Assembly: GCF_020379485.1 (NCBI RefSeq)
Contig: NC_063442.1
Location: 14,196,009-14,260,008, forward strand
Direction: 5' to 3'
DNA from: Brassica napus
Taxonomy: Eukaryota > Streptophyta > Magnoliopsida > Brassicales > Brassicaceae
DNA: 64,000 nt
Positions 47,535 to 59,380 of the stretch are shown piece after piece; position 1 is the stretch's first letter; each line of letters starts with the position of its first letter. The notes under the pieces were generated by a model that was given only the letters and a program-made list of their open reading frames with translations, did no database searches and was not told the DNA's origin. Made by a program: the position numbers and the translations under genes.

Positions 47535-48834
47535 TTCTCTCTCTCCTCTATATCTTTTCTCTCTATACTTTTTTTCTTTGTTTGGTAGTTTCTGTGTATT
47601 CTAATAATGTGGATATTTGTGTGAAGAGAGTCGGCACTTTTGTCTCATATATATACAAAAGAGATGCTGGCTCATTTAGATAAAGAGAATCTTTTGACTG
47701 TACATAAAATAATTACTGACTGAAAACTAACTAAATTAATTATTGAAAATTTATATAGATAGTCCAATTAGGAGATGTTTTAGAAAATTCGACTATCTAA
47801 CTACCTTGATTAGCAAATAACTATTATCTGCTAGCTCAGCACCATGACTTGTCTTCTCATAATACACCTCGCTTGACCATATGAAACGATCTATATACTG
47901 TTTAAAAATATGCAAAGAGAGTGAATGTTTCTACAATTAAAAAGATCCCGAGATTGAATGCTCGACATGTAATACTAGTCCAGAAATAAATATAAAACAC
48001 TCGTCCATGGAGTCGTCACATAAAAGAAATTAGTAAACTGTAGATTTAATATACAAAATTTTACTATAATAAGAAAATAAAGTATTAGGGAACGTGAAAG
48101 CTACTAAACTAAATATTTTGCATACTTTGATAATAATAATGAAACGAAAATAAGAATAAGTACGGTTTATTTTTTCTTATGAAGATGAACAACTCATGAA
48201 CCTTTCAGGTTTAGCTGGTTGGTAAAGATCTCACGAGTGATACGCTGAACTCCTATTTTTCAATTTCCACTTGTAAACATTGATTTGGATTTAGTTTTAG
48301 TTCTAATATAATTACTCTTTGTCATTAAAATAATTCTGTAACTTGGTCATACAATAAGTTTCGTTGTAACGTGTGCAAATGATTCCAATAAACATTGCTT
48401 GAAGAAGCAAATTGATTTTGAGATCAATTAATTTATAGCAACTTACTATATAATGACAAATGAGTTTGGGTTTTTAAAGTTTCTGCACTTCTTACAATTT
48501 TGCCTGCTCATTGCGAATCATGAATATTTAATTTAATTTTAAATGTATTGCGAGTTATATTTGTTGATTTAACTACTAGCTGTCATTGTTATTGTTGAAT
48601 ATATGAAGCAAAGATATATTTTCACGCTTTCACACCAGCTGTTTTTTTTTTGTGAATTTTTAATTCCGTTACGATTAGTTCCTCTATAAATCTAGATAGC
48701 TAAAATGTCAAACTCTTTGTCAACAATGACGAAGAAAATCCTATGTTGATGCTCCTGATTCAAATTTCTAAAAAACAATTTTTTTATTAGCTTTATAAAC
48801 TACTCAAAACTAAAGTTTTCAATATGTTTATTTG
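47535..48834. other. Promoter side of the NPF5.2-like gene
   Basis: On the minus strand, TATATATATG at about 47656-47647 lies some 115 bases before the start codon and could be the TATA box. On the plus strand TTGACT (47693) and TTGACC (47873) are W-box-like. That would fit a stress-induced PTR3 relative, but single hexamers are weak evidence. The rest is AT-rich without coding signal. Confidence 0.4.
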
Positions 48835-50553
48835 TATCATTTCTCAATTTTATGTAATATCTCTCCATTGGATCTTTATTCATACGAAAGACAATCCCGT
48901 TTAACATGTGAGATATGAAAAACACAAACATAACTTAAATAGAAAATTTTTTTTTCCTATTTCTAGATTTTTTATTGTGTTTATCTTAACATATTAAACA
49001 TCTAATAATATGTTAAGTTTCCACAAGCTTGGAATTATCCAACACTCACCCCCTTAATTCTAATTTGAATTAGGAAAATCAATTTCTTGAACTCCGATTA
49101 AGCTCCTCGCGTTCTTGAACTTAATCATAAAGTAATCATATTTCTCCACATCATTGTGTGCGAATCCATCTATTGGATTCACATCTTTCTCAAGGTTAGA
49201 CTGGATGCTCTCCTCGCTTCCGTACCACCTCTTCTTAGAATTGGCCAATTCTTGTAGAACCATCTTCTGACCTCTTCACTTAAGTTGCGATGAGTCTTGC
49301 GACTAAAGCTCATTTCAATGATAACTATGGTCACGTCCGCCATCTTGCGTACGTTAGCTCTGGTAAGGATGCCGGCCTTCTAGTTCGCATTTATCTCTGG
49401 TTCGTCTTCAGCCTTTGAGATTTTTAACCTTGACTTCACTGGTACGTGAGTTTTGATGTGATTTTGTTCATATTGAGAGCTTTACTTTTGAGTAGTTTCT
49501 AAAGCTAATAAGAAACGTTGTTCTTATAATTCATGTGTTTCTAGTGATTAGAATTGGTATCAGAGCCAGGCTGGGCCATTACCATCATTAAAGAGCCTCA
49601 GGTTGGAGACTCAAATCTAAGCTTAAGATAAAGTTTAGATTTTGGCGACAAGAGGAGAGATCACGAAAGCAGATGGCTGACGTGACTAGGACTCCACGCA
49701 CAAAGGACTTTGGATCTGCATCCATCCAATGTCTGATGTTGACATCGACAAACTACACAGTCTGGTCGATGAGGATGAAGGTTCTACTTCGTGTTCATGA
49801 AGTTTGGGACACAATCGAACCCGGTTCAGATGATCAAAAGAAGAACGACGTTGCGATAGCTCTTTTGTTTCAATTTGTTCCCGGGACATTGATTCTCAAG
49901 ATGAGAGAACAAACCGCATCAAGAACGCCATCAAATCGTGACACCTAGGAGCTGATCGTGTAAGGAAGGCGAGACTTCAGACGTTGATGACGGAGATGAT
50001 CGTAGAAATTTCGAGTGTAACACATGTGTAGCAGAGAAGCAAACTAGACATTTGTTCCCGCCTATTATACTATTGAAGAAAAAGCATGAGGTATTCGATC
50101 GGTTCAAAGGGTTGAAGGAACCCATTAAAACCTTTCTCATCGATATAGGGGAGAGTTTATCTCAGCTAGGTTCATTCTGCTTTGTGAAGAAAGTGGATTT
50201 GAACCTATTATGGCCAAGATGGATTCTATCACAAGAAACAAGACGGGTGAGTGGATAGATCGGCTGGTGTTAAACATATCGGGGTATGTGACACAAAGGT
50301 GGAAGTGTGTAACACGATCCACGCAAGGGTATGTGACACAAAGATGGAAGCATGTAACAAATTTCAATTTTATGGAATACCTCTCCGTTATATCTCTATT
50401 TATATGAAAAACAATTCTCTTTAACATGTGAGATATGAAAAACTCAAACTTAACCTAAATAGATTTTTTTTTTTTTAGATTTAAATTTCTTTGTTAAATT
50501 TATTTTAAAATAATAATATGTTAAGTTTCCACGAGCTTAGAATTATCCAATAT
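48835..50553. mobile_element. Decayed composite of copia fragments
   Basis: Two direct repeats, about 48839-49045 and 50365-50553, share AATATGTTAAGTTTCCAC, AACATGTGAGATATGAAAAA and TTTTATGnAATA. Read on the minus strand they begin TGTTGGATAATTCC or ATTGGATAATTC, an ordinary copia LTR start. A G-rich tract (AAGGGGGTGAG) sits beside the left one, so these are LTRs of a minus-strand element. The inside also has a plus-strand primer site TGGTATCAGAGCC (49556-49568) with a plus-strand gag behind it. The interior therefore contains an inverted or nested second copia piece. Confidence 0.5.
49673..49948 (+). pseudogene. Copia gag N-terminal fragment
   Basis: 91 residues beginning MADVTRTPRTKDFGSASIQC, then LMLTSTNYTVWSMRMKVLLR, followed by VWDTIEPGSDDQKKNDVAIA. 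This is the DUF4219/UBN2 start of copia gag. It follows a plus-strand initiator-tRNA primer site by about 100 bases, the normal spacing. It stops at 49946-49948, and the continuation is not readable. Confidence 0.75.
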
Positions 50554-52153
50554 TGATTAAGATCTTTACCTCTCTGGCCCACCCTTTTTTGTATTTTCTC
50601 TATCTAAAAAGCCATTATAAAAATTGATACTCCAAACCAAACAAAGTTCCGATGAGCCTAATTATCTATTGCTTAATGAGCGTCGAATCATTGATTATAT
50701 ATTACTAGGGTCAGTTCGCGTGGGATAAGATTTATGTATGATATAAAAAAAATATAATTGTATCTTATTTTTGAATGTGTTTTATAAGCTTTTGTAAGAA
50801 ATATGTATTATAATATTTAAGGTTTTTAAGAATGTTGGTGTGTAGAGGTTATATGTTAGTATATTCTTTAGTTTATTTTTAAGATTTTAAAAATCTTACT
50901 AAATTTAGCCGAATTCTTTAAAAATTTGATCTGAAAATAATATTCTAGTTCTTTAACTTCAAAGATTAAATATTCTGAATTATATAAATAAATTTTGTGT
51001 AAAATTCACGTATAACTTTATCTAATTTTTACATATTTTTAAACGATCATTTATATATTATGATCAATACTTTTAGTGTTTATATTAGGTATTGCATATC
51101 TATTTGTATTCTATGTTTACAAAATTGTATATTTCATTTAACGTTTGATTGTTTATTTTTCTAATGTGTTTTTGTGTTTTACTTGTTGTCAAATATATTT
51201 TGCAACATTGTACTATTTTAGTTATTACCTTCCTTTTAGGTTATATCTTTTCATTTTAATGAAAACACATCCTCATCTGATCTTTGTATACATCTAAATA
51301 AAATTAACATTTTTTATATTTGTATTAGTGTTGTTAGGGATCATACTTTGTATTAGGAATAAAAAAAAATTGTTATTGTAATTGTTATATAGTTTCTTAA
51401 ATGTTTGCTCAAATTTAATATATACATATAGCAAATGGAATATAATTTTTATTATTTCGGTTAGGTTTAACACATACAACATTGGGTTTATTTTCTCTTG
51501 TGTACATACTTTTGAATTTACTGGTAGATTAGTTCATTATATTCTTTTGGAATCAATAATTTAAATAATCCAAAATGCAAGTACATAATTCACTGTTATA
51601 GAGTTTTTCTAAAATTTTGGTAAATACATTGAAAACAAAATATTAATTATTACTATTCAGATAAAGATATTACTGGATTTTATATATTATTATATTTAGA
51701 GACTAAATAAACTTTTTTATCCAAATAGTTGATTATATTTAAATAACAAAAAAAATTATTCATTATTTTCGAATATTGTTTTTTTTTAAATTAACTATCT
51801 CATATAGAATAAATTTATATATATTTTGAGAAGCCCATTAATCAATGTTTATTCATAAAATATGTTTCCTAGATAAAAAATAAAATGAAAAAAAAACAAT
51901 TTACAACTCCTTAAGACAACATGATCAATTAAAAACAAAAAAAAAACTCTCTTAGTTGATCATAGTAGAATAAGAAAAGTCTTGTTAGTATTGTTGATAT
52001 TGGAACCATTCGATTACCACCCATTAATGTGTAAGAATGTATATTGTTTGAAAAGTTTAAACTTTCAAAATCACTAAAATTCATCATTAAATATGCAAGA
52101 ATGTAAAATTTGGCCATTCATTGAGAACCATTTTACTAATACACGAAATCAGC
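50554..52153. other. AT-rich DNA, possible Helitron end near 50706
   Basis: ACTAGGGTCAGTTCGCGTGG at about 50705 resembles the reverse of a Helitron 3' end, but the hairpin is weak. The rest is very AT-rich with no gene. Confidence 0.35.
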
Positions 52154-52345
52154 TGTTGGGGTCAAAATTGGTCACGATGGAATCAATATCTGAAAGTCCG
52201 TAAAAATCGGACTGAACGTTTTTACGAAAAGTAACCTTCGTAAAGAAATTTTTACGAAGAATCTCACGGTAAAATCGTGTTCAAATCTCGATTGAATCAA
52301 ATACCGGCTGTCCCAAGGTAACAGACGCGTATCTAAAACTATATT
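52154..52345 (+). repeat. Truncated LTR end of the LARD family
   Basis: TGTTGGGGTCAAAATTGGTC and the following 190 bases match the outer end of the LARD LTRs in inverse orientation (compare 36104 backwards). They include the CGTAAAAATCGGAC and TTTACGAAGAATCTC segments. It breaks off before the palindrome zone. Confidence 0.85.
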
Positions 52346-53062
52346 GTAAAATGGTTATCATAATATATAAAATGGGTAGACTAATAAGAAAAAAAGAAAG
52401 TGTAAATGTAAGTTGATATTGGCTATTTTCGTACTATATCTAGACTGGATGCAAATGTTCTCATTTGGATATTATTGCATCAATATTTAAATGTAAATGT
52501 TGCATCTCGAAACAAAATTTATAATATCTAAAAGTTTAGATGAAGGAGAGTGTCAATGATTTGTAGGGAACTCATAACGTGGCAATTTGTTAGTGGTTGA
52601 GCAAACCGACGGCTATGCTGGGTTGGATTGCATCTTATATGGACGGCGATGATGTTTTTTGTCGGAGCTAACGTCGGATCGGTTTCAGGCGTGCCACCTT
52701 TTTTCAAAATCACATGGAATGGACCCCCACTCCCGTTCTTCAGTGTGATTCAATACTTATGTGATGGATTCGTTGAGGACTTGAGGCTTTTATATGTGGC
52801 CCGTTCATGCTGCATGTTACCTTGAGTCTCTATCCTAGTCCAAGGGGTGTTAACTCATATTTGTTTCCTCAGGTGTATTAGTAGTAATTCATTGATTATA
52901 AAGATGATAGTCATCTTTAATCTTCATAATCATAACTCCTTATAGTTTGCTATCCAACATATGTATTTCTCGCAATTTTTCTTGTTTTCATCTATAATAT
53001 ATTTTTACAGTATAGAAAAGTAATATCGATGTTGCTTAAATTAAAAAAACTTAGAAACCTTA
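52346..53062. other. Intergenic DNA, no gene seen
   Basis: Frames near 52528-52825 have no recognisable domain and overlap on both strands. Confidence 0.35.
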
Positions 53063-53314
53063 GAGCATCTCTAATGTAGAACTCTATTTTTTCTTTCAAA
53101 ATGAAGTAAAAATAAAAATAAAATAAAATTGCTTTAACTCTACTTCATTTTCTACTCCATAATGAAGTGATGAACAAACAAAAAATAGATTACTCCATTT
53201 ATGGAGTAAATTTCATTATGGAGTGAGATATGGAGCTGGGTTGGAGGATTCCTTATTCCATATTCATTTTTACTCCATTTTAAAGAAAAAAATAGAATAG
53301 GGATGGAGATGCCC
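53063..53314. mobile_element. Tourist-type (PIF/Harbinger) MITE
   Basis: The left end GAGCATCTCTAATGTAGAAC and the right end, inverted, GGGCATCTCCATCCCTATTC continue as long imperfect inverted repeats (CTATTTTTT, CTTTnAAATGnAGTAAAAAT). The flanks are TTA and TTG, fitting a three-base TWA target. The length is 252 bases. Confidence 0.75.
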
Positions 53315-53834
53315 TTGGTCATACTTCGCTGCAATTAAATTAAAGAAACTTCTCGAATTTATTATGTGTTTTGCTTTCGGAAGAATGAAATTCTGGATCC
53401 ATAAAAGGTTTTGTATATATAAAATTTAAATACGTTCTTTATTTATATAGTTTCAATAATTTTGTTTGAAATGGAAGCATTGTATGATCCAAATGTCTGA
53501 ATAATGAGTGAATATCAAGTTTATACAATCGTCTTAAAAAAGTTGTAAGCAAAGTAAATAATGTAAGAAACAGATTAAGTCTTTCGCGGATCAGAAGCTG
53601 TGTTTAGATCGTAAGAAAGAAATGGCCTGAAATTGGATAAAAATAAGTTAGTTAGCATAAATTATGGTAAATGCAATAGTATCCCTATTTATATAAAAAG
53701 GTTTGAACCTGACGTAGATGAGGAAAAACCTATGTGTAAGTCCCTTTTTTTATTAAACACTGTTAATCTGTGAATAAAATATTTTATCATAAGACCTTTG
53801 AGAATGATGGGAGTGAAAACTAATAACTAATTTA

Positions 53835-54125
53835 AAATTACTTTTGTCGGGAAGAAGGCCTTTGAATATTTCTTTGTAGACTATGTTCTTCACTTTCAGC
53901 TGGTGGGAATCTTCGGTTTTGATGATAGTTAATCACTTTGCTTGTGACACGTGAGAGGGCCACATAAAGTTAACCATGACAGAAGACCGGTTTAGGCAGA
54001 TATAAGATGACCTCTTTTAAACTCTGGCCTTGGCTTTTGTTGATTGTCATTGCGTAGCACAATCTGATAGGAAATTGCCGCCGACGTAATGTGAACGGTA
54101 ACTTTGTTTCATCATACAAAAGCAC
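53835..54125 (-). pseudogene. Helitron helicase C-terminal fragment
   Basis: The minus strand reads KLPFTLRRRQFPIRLCYAMT, then INKSQGQSLKEVILYLPKPV, an in-frame stop inside the FCHGQ-type motif, then LYVALSRVTSK. This is the PIF1-like helicase end (motifs V and VI) of the RepHel protein of autonomous Helitrons. Its upstream part is cut off by the LARD fragment at 54126. It shows that autonomous Helitrons existed in this genome. Confidence 0.85.
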
Positions 54126-55258
54126 AATTCCGCCTAACTCGCCTAACTTGCCTAACTTGCCAAGCCACTCGCTAGAAGCTCATGGTTCTAACGAGCTGGG
54201 AGGCTAACTGTTGGGGTCAAAATCGGTCACGACGGAATCAATGTCTGAAAGTCCGTAAAAATCGAAAAGTAATCTTCGTAAAGAAATCTTTACGAAGAAT
54301 CTCGCGGTAAAATCGTGTTCAAATCTCGATTGAATCAAATACCGGCTGTCCCAAGGCAACATACACATATCTAAAACCAGCCACGGATGAGCTAGAGTAT
54401 GGCAATCGGACCACGGACAAGCCAAGCACGATCGCTACGTAGCGACCGAGCACACGACCGAGCACACCAATCCATGCATTCTAGTCTATCCTTCGATGCT
54501 ATCTCCCGAATACCGTAGCGAACTCAGTTCATGTTTTCCGCCATTCTAAATCATCGATCAAACTTTGCGGTAAAAACCGCGGAAAATTTGTTCTTTATCG
54601 AAAGAAGTCGCAGTAAACGCTTCGAGTCGGAAAACGGCCCAAAGGGACCTAAAACGCGACTCGAGGCTCATCCTACGATTTCTTAGCCAAAATCCCGTAA
54701 ACCGTAGGACGGTTTACGCTTGGCGCGCAAGGAAGGATAAATGTCAAGTTTCCGCAGATAAATACGAAATTTTGAAGATAATTACGAAGATCGAAAAAAT
54801 AGAATATCTCCATTTTATGCTATGACGACTTAAGGGCATAAAAGTAAAAGCGTAAACCGACCTTGGAGCGAGTATATAAGGAGTCCTAGGCGAGAGGCAT
54901 GAAATGAGAACTTTTCAGAGAAAACTTAGCACTTAGAGCAATTAGGCAACTTTCCGTTTTTGCTATTTCGAGCTGCGACTCAATTAGGTTTAGCCGTCTT
55001 AGGGTTGCTAGAACTAAGAATCTCGTCGACAGCTCTCGAGCCCAAGCTTATACCTTGTTGTAAATACGCTCATACGCAAATTCAGAATAAGACTTCTCTT
55101 TGCTCTCTTTTTACGATTTTTAAACTTTGTCGTTGTTATCTCGTGTTCTGATTGCTTAGCGTGTGGTATTAACAGATATCCGGGACCTCTAAGAAATTAG
55201 AGTTCTCCTACTTTTCTTATTTAAACGGAAATCGACAGTACGAATATCGGTTCCCACA
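54126..55258 (+). mobile_element. LARD-family fragment: end of interior plus one LTR
   Basis: Bases 54126-54208 match the LARD interior next to its 3' LTR (reverse of about 29559-29645). A 1,050-base LTR follows (54209-55258, TGTTGGGGTC...GGTTCCCACA) in the opposite orientation to the large copy. This LTR has only one palindrome core (ATCGCTACGTAGCGACC, near 54430), so it is a short-array form. It lies against the helicase relic. Confidence 0.88.
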
Positions 55259-55852
55259 TCAGCCAATCTTGCAGAGAACAACAAACATAAATGGTAGGTT
55301 AGACGGTTAAAATATTATTCAACCAAGTAACCAAATGTAGAACATGAATAGCACCAAACAACAAACGTAAACTCTCATGATCATAAGTTCCGAACAATAT
55401 GAGAAAAATGTTAATAACATTCATCAAAGTTTCAATGATGAGTATGTAGTAACTAGCCTGAAATTAAATAAGGAACAAAGATGTAAGAAAACTGGAGAGA
55501 GTATTATTGATAAATAAAACAGCTGGAGATTACGATTAGCTCCGCTCATCTCTTTTACACAAATAAAGAGAAGAATATGAAGAAACATAGTAAAATAGTT
55601 TCATTCACTAAAAATTGGTGCATTGCTATATTTGTTCTTCATCTTTACAACTGAAAAAGTATTAACACAAATTTGATAGAACATGAATTTTGAGGACTCT
55701 AAACTGAAGAAACCAAGGAATCACACCTTTGATCATGTTTTCATAAATCAGAAGAGCATGATGTTACTTCCTCTGCTAGCCACAGTCCGGTGAAGAGAGT
55801 CAGCAACCAAAATTGAAAATGTTAAGCAACAAATAAATCTTGGAACTTACAT
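55259..55852. other. Intergenic DNA, no gene seen
   Basis: AT-rich; no readable frame or defined repeat. Confidence 0.35.
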
Positions 55853-56148
55853 TCATTTGACTCTGAATAGTTCTTGTCTCTTCTTTTGTCTTGTAGGAGG
55901 TTTTTTCCCATTGTACGCTGTGAAATCTTTTTGTATTTCTTCCCTCAACAAAGAAACAGAAAATTTCAGTTTCTGTGAATCTCCATCACCACCTCCTTCG
56001 TTACTACCTCTCTTGACGCCAGTGATCTTCGTGGACTCATCTCCAGGTTCATTATAAGCAGCTTGCATCGTCATCGGATTCCAAGGCGGAGCTCCTGCTA
56101 CGACATCATCGCCTCCATTTCTTAAAGAGTAAATACCTTTGGTTTTCC
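55853..56148 (-). pseudogene. Exon of a DUF1639-like gene, probably a fragment
   Basis: A minus-strand frame opens after a good acceptor (CTGTTTCAG ending at 56149) with KTKGIYSLRNGGDDVVAGAP. It continues to GGDGDSQKLKFSVSLLREEI and QKDFTAYNGKKPPTRQKKRQ, then stops at 55853. The KFSVSLxREEI...GKKPPTRxKKR pattern resembles the core of DUF1639 plant proteins, whose function is unknown. The usual sequence after the basic stretch is missing. A GTAAGT donor lies four bases after the stop, as if the stop fell near the end of an internal exon. It may be a host exon or a piece carried by a Helitron. Confidence 0.45.
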
Positions 56149-56962
56149 CTGAAACAGAGTTCGATACATCTCAGAATAGAGAAACAGAGAGCAATTCAAC
56201 GGAAAATATTAAATCACACGATTATATAAATTTTAATAACCTCCTTACTTTTACATCAACCACCGCGCTTGACATTCTTAGCCTCCCAGAAACATTCAAG
56301 GATCTCGTCCTCTCATAACTCTAGTTGTTCATCCTCGATCAGATGAAGAAGATGATAAAGTTTCAGAGGAAGAAAAAAGGAAACGAAGAGAAGATGTGTT
56401 CAAGGAGAAGAATCTAACATATATTTATACTTAACCTACACCGCTTCTCAGATCCAAAAGTACTTTGAAGACAGATCGTGGGAGAGGGAATCAATGGGAG
56501 TAAAGACGAAGACATAAATCAGACCGTTTCAAGCCGTGGGAAGAAGCGTAAACATCACCGGCGAGCCGCCGCGAAGGGGAGCGACGAACCTCGTTTCTTT
56601 GCTTCAGACGTTCTAGGGTTACGCTTCAGACGTTCTAGGGTAGAGGCATCATCGATATATCCGGGCCGGATAACACTCACAACCGAACAAAGCCCAATCG
56701 CACAACAAGCAGACGAAGCCCATGACGCCAAGGTTAAATGAAACGCTGCGTAGAAGGAATGTGACACGTGTCAAGCTGTCGTGCAACGAATTTCTTACCT
56801 TGCGTCCTTTACCTGGGAGAGAAGCAAAGCTTCTTATATTTATAGAGATCTTCAGTAGAATATTTTCCAAAAAAACAATGAATCACAATAAACTCTTTCT
56901 CTTTTGGTAATATATTGAGATTTGAATTCTTTTCAAGTGATAACCAGCAAAAATATTTTATA
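56149..56962. other. Possible exon remnants upstream of the DUF1639-like exon
   Basis: A GC-richer zone. A plus-strand frame at 56478-56741 (MGEGINGSKDEDINQTVSSR onwards) is basic and low in complexity and is not recognised. GACGTTCTAGGGT is tandemly repeated near 56606 and 56628. ACACGTGTC near 56765 also occurs close to the Helitron 5' end at about 37795, so this may be Helitron DNA. Confidence 0.3.
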
Positions 56963-57088
56963 CTAGTTGATGGCCCGCACCTTGTGCAGACTATATTCCT
57001 AACAATTTTTAATTCTAATATTTTTTTGTATATAAAAATTTATTTGAATTCTTTTCAAGTGATAACCAACAAAAATATTTTATATACT
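56922..57088. repeat. Direct repeat with Helitron-like terminus between
   Basis: TTTGAATTCTTTTCAAGTGA, followed by TAACCAnCAAAAATATTTTAT, occurs at about 56921 and 57043. Between them ACTAGTTGATGGCCCGCACC (from 56963) looks like a reversed Helitron 3' end. Confidence 0.6.
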
Positions 57089-57156
57089 TGTATAATTTAT
57101 ACAATTCGATATTATATATAAAATAAAAAATATACGTACCAACAAATAAATAGCTG

Positions 57157-57449
57157 TAAATCTCCTTAGTTTAGTGGTTTGACCAAGGGTTTATTAATAT
57201 TTCCACACCAGGAGGTCTGGGTTTCAATTTCCGGAGAATGCGGAATTATGCGAATTAAAGGAGAAAAGATTTACAAGAGATCTGCATCATGGCACAAGGA
57301 GTACCGTCAAGCGTAAATCCCATAGGACAGCTCAGGTGATGCAGTCGGGCGTGAATCCTCATACGACAGGTAGAATTATCGACTGTAGAATCGTCTGTAA
57401 TATTTTTTCATAGTTGTAATAACATAATTATCCAGCGTTAAAAAAAAAC
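57157..57449 (+). mobile_element. tRNA-derived SINE
   Basis: A perfect 14-base target duplication CAAATAAATAGCTG (57143-57156 and 57450-57463) bounds a 293-base unit. It starts with a pol III A-box-like TTAGTTTAGTGGTTT and, 45 bases on, a B-box-like GGTTTCAATTTCC. It ends in an A run (57440-57448). This is the layout of Brassicaceae SINEs; I cannot name the family. Confidence 0.85.
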
Positions 57450-57520
57450 CAAATAAATAGCTGAAAATATGACAAAATTAATGTACCGATCAAAATGGAC
57501 GTGGGCAACATAAAGAGTTG

Positions 57521-58490
57521 ATTACACTAAGAGACATTTTTTGACTTTCTATTACACCTAGAGACACTTTTTACATGTGACACACTTTGTTGTGGGCTAG
57601 CAACAGATTGTGGACAATTTTGCTCTTAATGAAAAGGACAGTTGTGGATGGGTGATTTGAGACGAGTGATGTGTGGTTGGGTGGTTTGTGGACGGGTGAT
57701 GTGTACATGAGTGATGAGTAATGTGATGTTAATGTGTTTATAGTAGATAACGTGGACAAACTCTCTGTTTTGATTCCATAAAACTATACAACAATACGTG
57801 GACATGGACTCATGTTACTAAGATTATTTCCAATACAAACACTTGGCTTCTTCAGCTCAATTGATAAATTATCTGCAGTTAAACTTCAATCAAGATGAGA
57901 AAGAGATGATATTGTGAGTATGAACGGAGAGAAAAATCGAAGAAGCCTTTACCTTTCGTCGGAGAGTAATAGATCTTGCATGTCACAGATTTCTGATCTA
58001 AGGAATTTGCACTTTGTCATGATGTGGATGAATGTAAATTTGATTAGAGTTGAATTTAGATCCCGAGATGATGAATGAAATCATATGAATATTGTCCATG
58101 TCCACAACTAGTTTATAATTCTGTTAAGATGTTCATGTCCACAACTAATTTATAATTCTGTTATTCACGCTTTCGTGTCCACGTCCACATTTTGTTTACA
58201 CATTAATATATATAATATATATATGAACATGGATCTTAAAAGATAGAGAATTTTATATATAGTTTATTATGACAATTATTTTTGTTTAATATATTTTAAA
58301 ACTTGGGATAAAAGTAAATAAATACATAAAGTAGAATAAGAAAAATAATAAAATAAAATAAGAAGAGGAGAAAGATTCTCTTTAGTTTAGGGTCACAAAA
58401 CTTTTTTTGACAAAAGAAACTGTATCTCAAGTGATAATTGTCTTGTAGTGTAATTTGAATGTGGAAAAATGTCTCTAGATGTAAAAAATT
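57521..58490. mobile_element. Possible DNA transposon relic with inverted ends
   Basis: ACACCTAGAGACACTTTTTACAT at about 57554-57576 and its near inverse ATGTGGAAAAATGTCTCTAG, followed by ATGTAAA, at 58459-58485 face each other. Inside, a GTGGATGGGTGATnTG motif is repeated at 57640-57720. No transposase. Ends and target site are not certain. Confidence 0.4.
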
Positions 58491-58498
58491 CCAACATA

Positions 58499-59098
58499 AA
58501 TAACAGAAAATCTCCCAAGAAATGCACTCGAAGGTTGGTGAAAAGGATAAGCTTTGACCCAAAGATGGATCAAAGGAAAGGTGGATCGATGGTTCTTCAG
58601 TATAAGGCTGCGGAAGGCCAGATACTTGTTGGGTTGGTCTTAGTCCGTGAGAGGCAACCCCACTAGTGAACAAGACTGTGTTTACGGAGATCACTCTCGT
58701 AGCGTTACGATGTTCCAAAGAACAAAATGATTCAACAAATTTAAAAAGTACATTTTTATTAAAAGGGTTGAATGCATAAAAACAATACAAAGCAAGCATT
58801 TATATAATAGGCAATCTGTAAAATTAAATAATCTAGTCAATCCTTGAAACTATAAAGCTCTTAAAACTATAAAGACTTGATTAGGAATATTGACTTGACC
58901 AAAGACCAAGACTGTTGACCGAATTTGGGAAATTGTGTTCGCAGAATTCCTTGGCTGGTCATATCCTTTTGCATGATCGACGGTCTCTGAATTGCCGTCA
59001 GATTGATATATTATACGACATTGGTTTGTATTTTCTTGGTGGGCCTTTCTTCTTTGAACTTCTTTTGATTTGCTTGTTGCTGAACAAGGTCACATCAT
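58499..59098 (-). repeat. 3' LTR of the 1.48-kb element
   Basis: Starts TAACAGAAAATCTCCC and ends AAGGTCACATCA on the plus strand; partner of 59381-59976. Confidence 0.85.
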
Positions 59099-59380
59099 TC
59101 CCTCCTCCTTCACAAGGATTTGCCCTCAAATCCGACTTAATGTTTAGAACCTGTGACCGTGAGAGGCAGCCCCATTAGTGATCAAAACAGGTTGCTTTCG
59201 GAGAGCAATCTCCTAGAGCCATTACGAGAGATGGAGGAGCAGTCTCGGTTTAACTTCAGATGGAATGATCTCTTGTTTTCTCATGGATCTTTTTTTTTTT
59301 TTTTTGTAGAAGATGGAAAGATGAGAATGATGAATGACAGAAGTGAACACCGAACCCTCAAGTGTGCTCTGATACCAAAT

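Noticed and set aside
47693..47878. W-box control of the NPF5.2-like gene as a firm regulatory call
   Set aside because: Only two hexamers were found, which is expected by chance in this length. Kept as a remark only.
58469..58666. Frames with shared wording at 58469-58666 and 59153-59545 that suggested a duplicated gene
   Set aside because: They lie in the two LTRs of the miniature element at 58499-59976.
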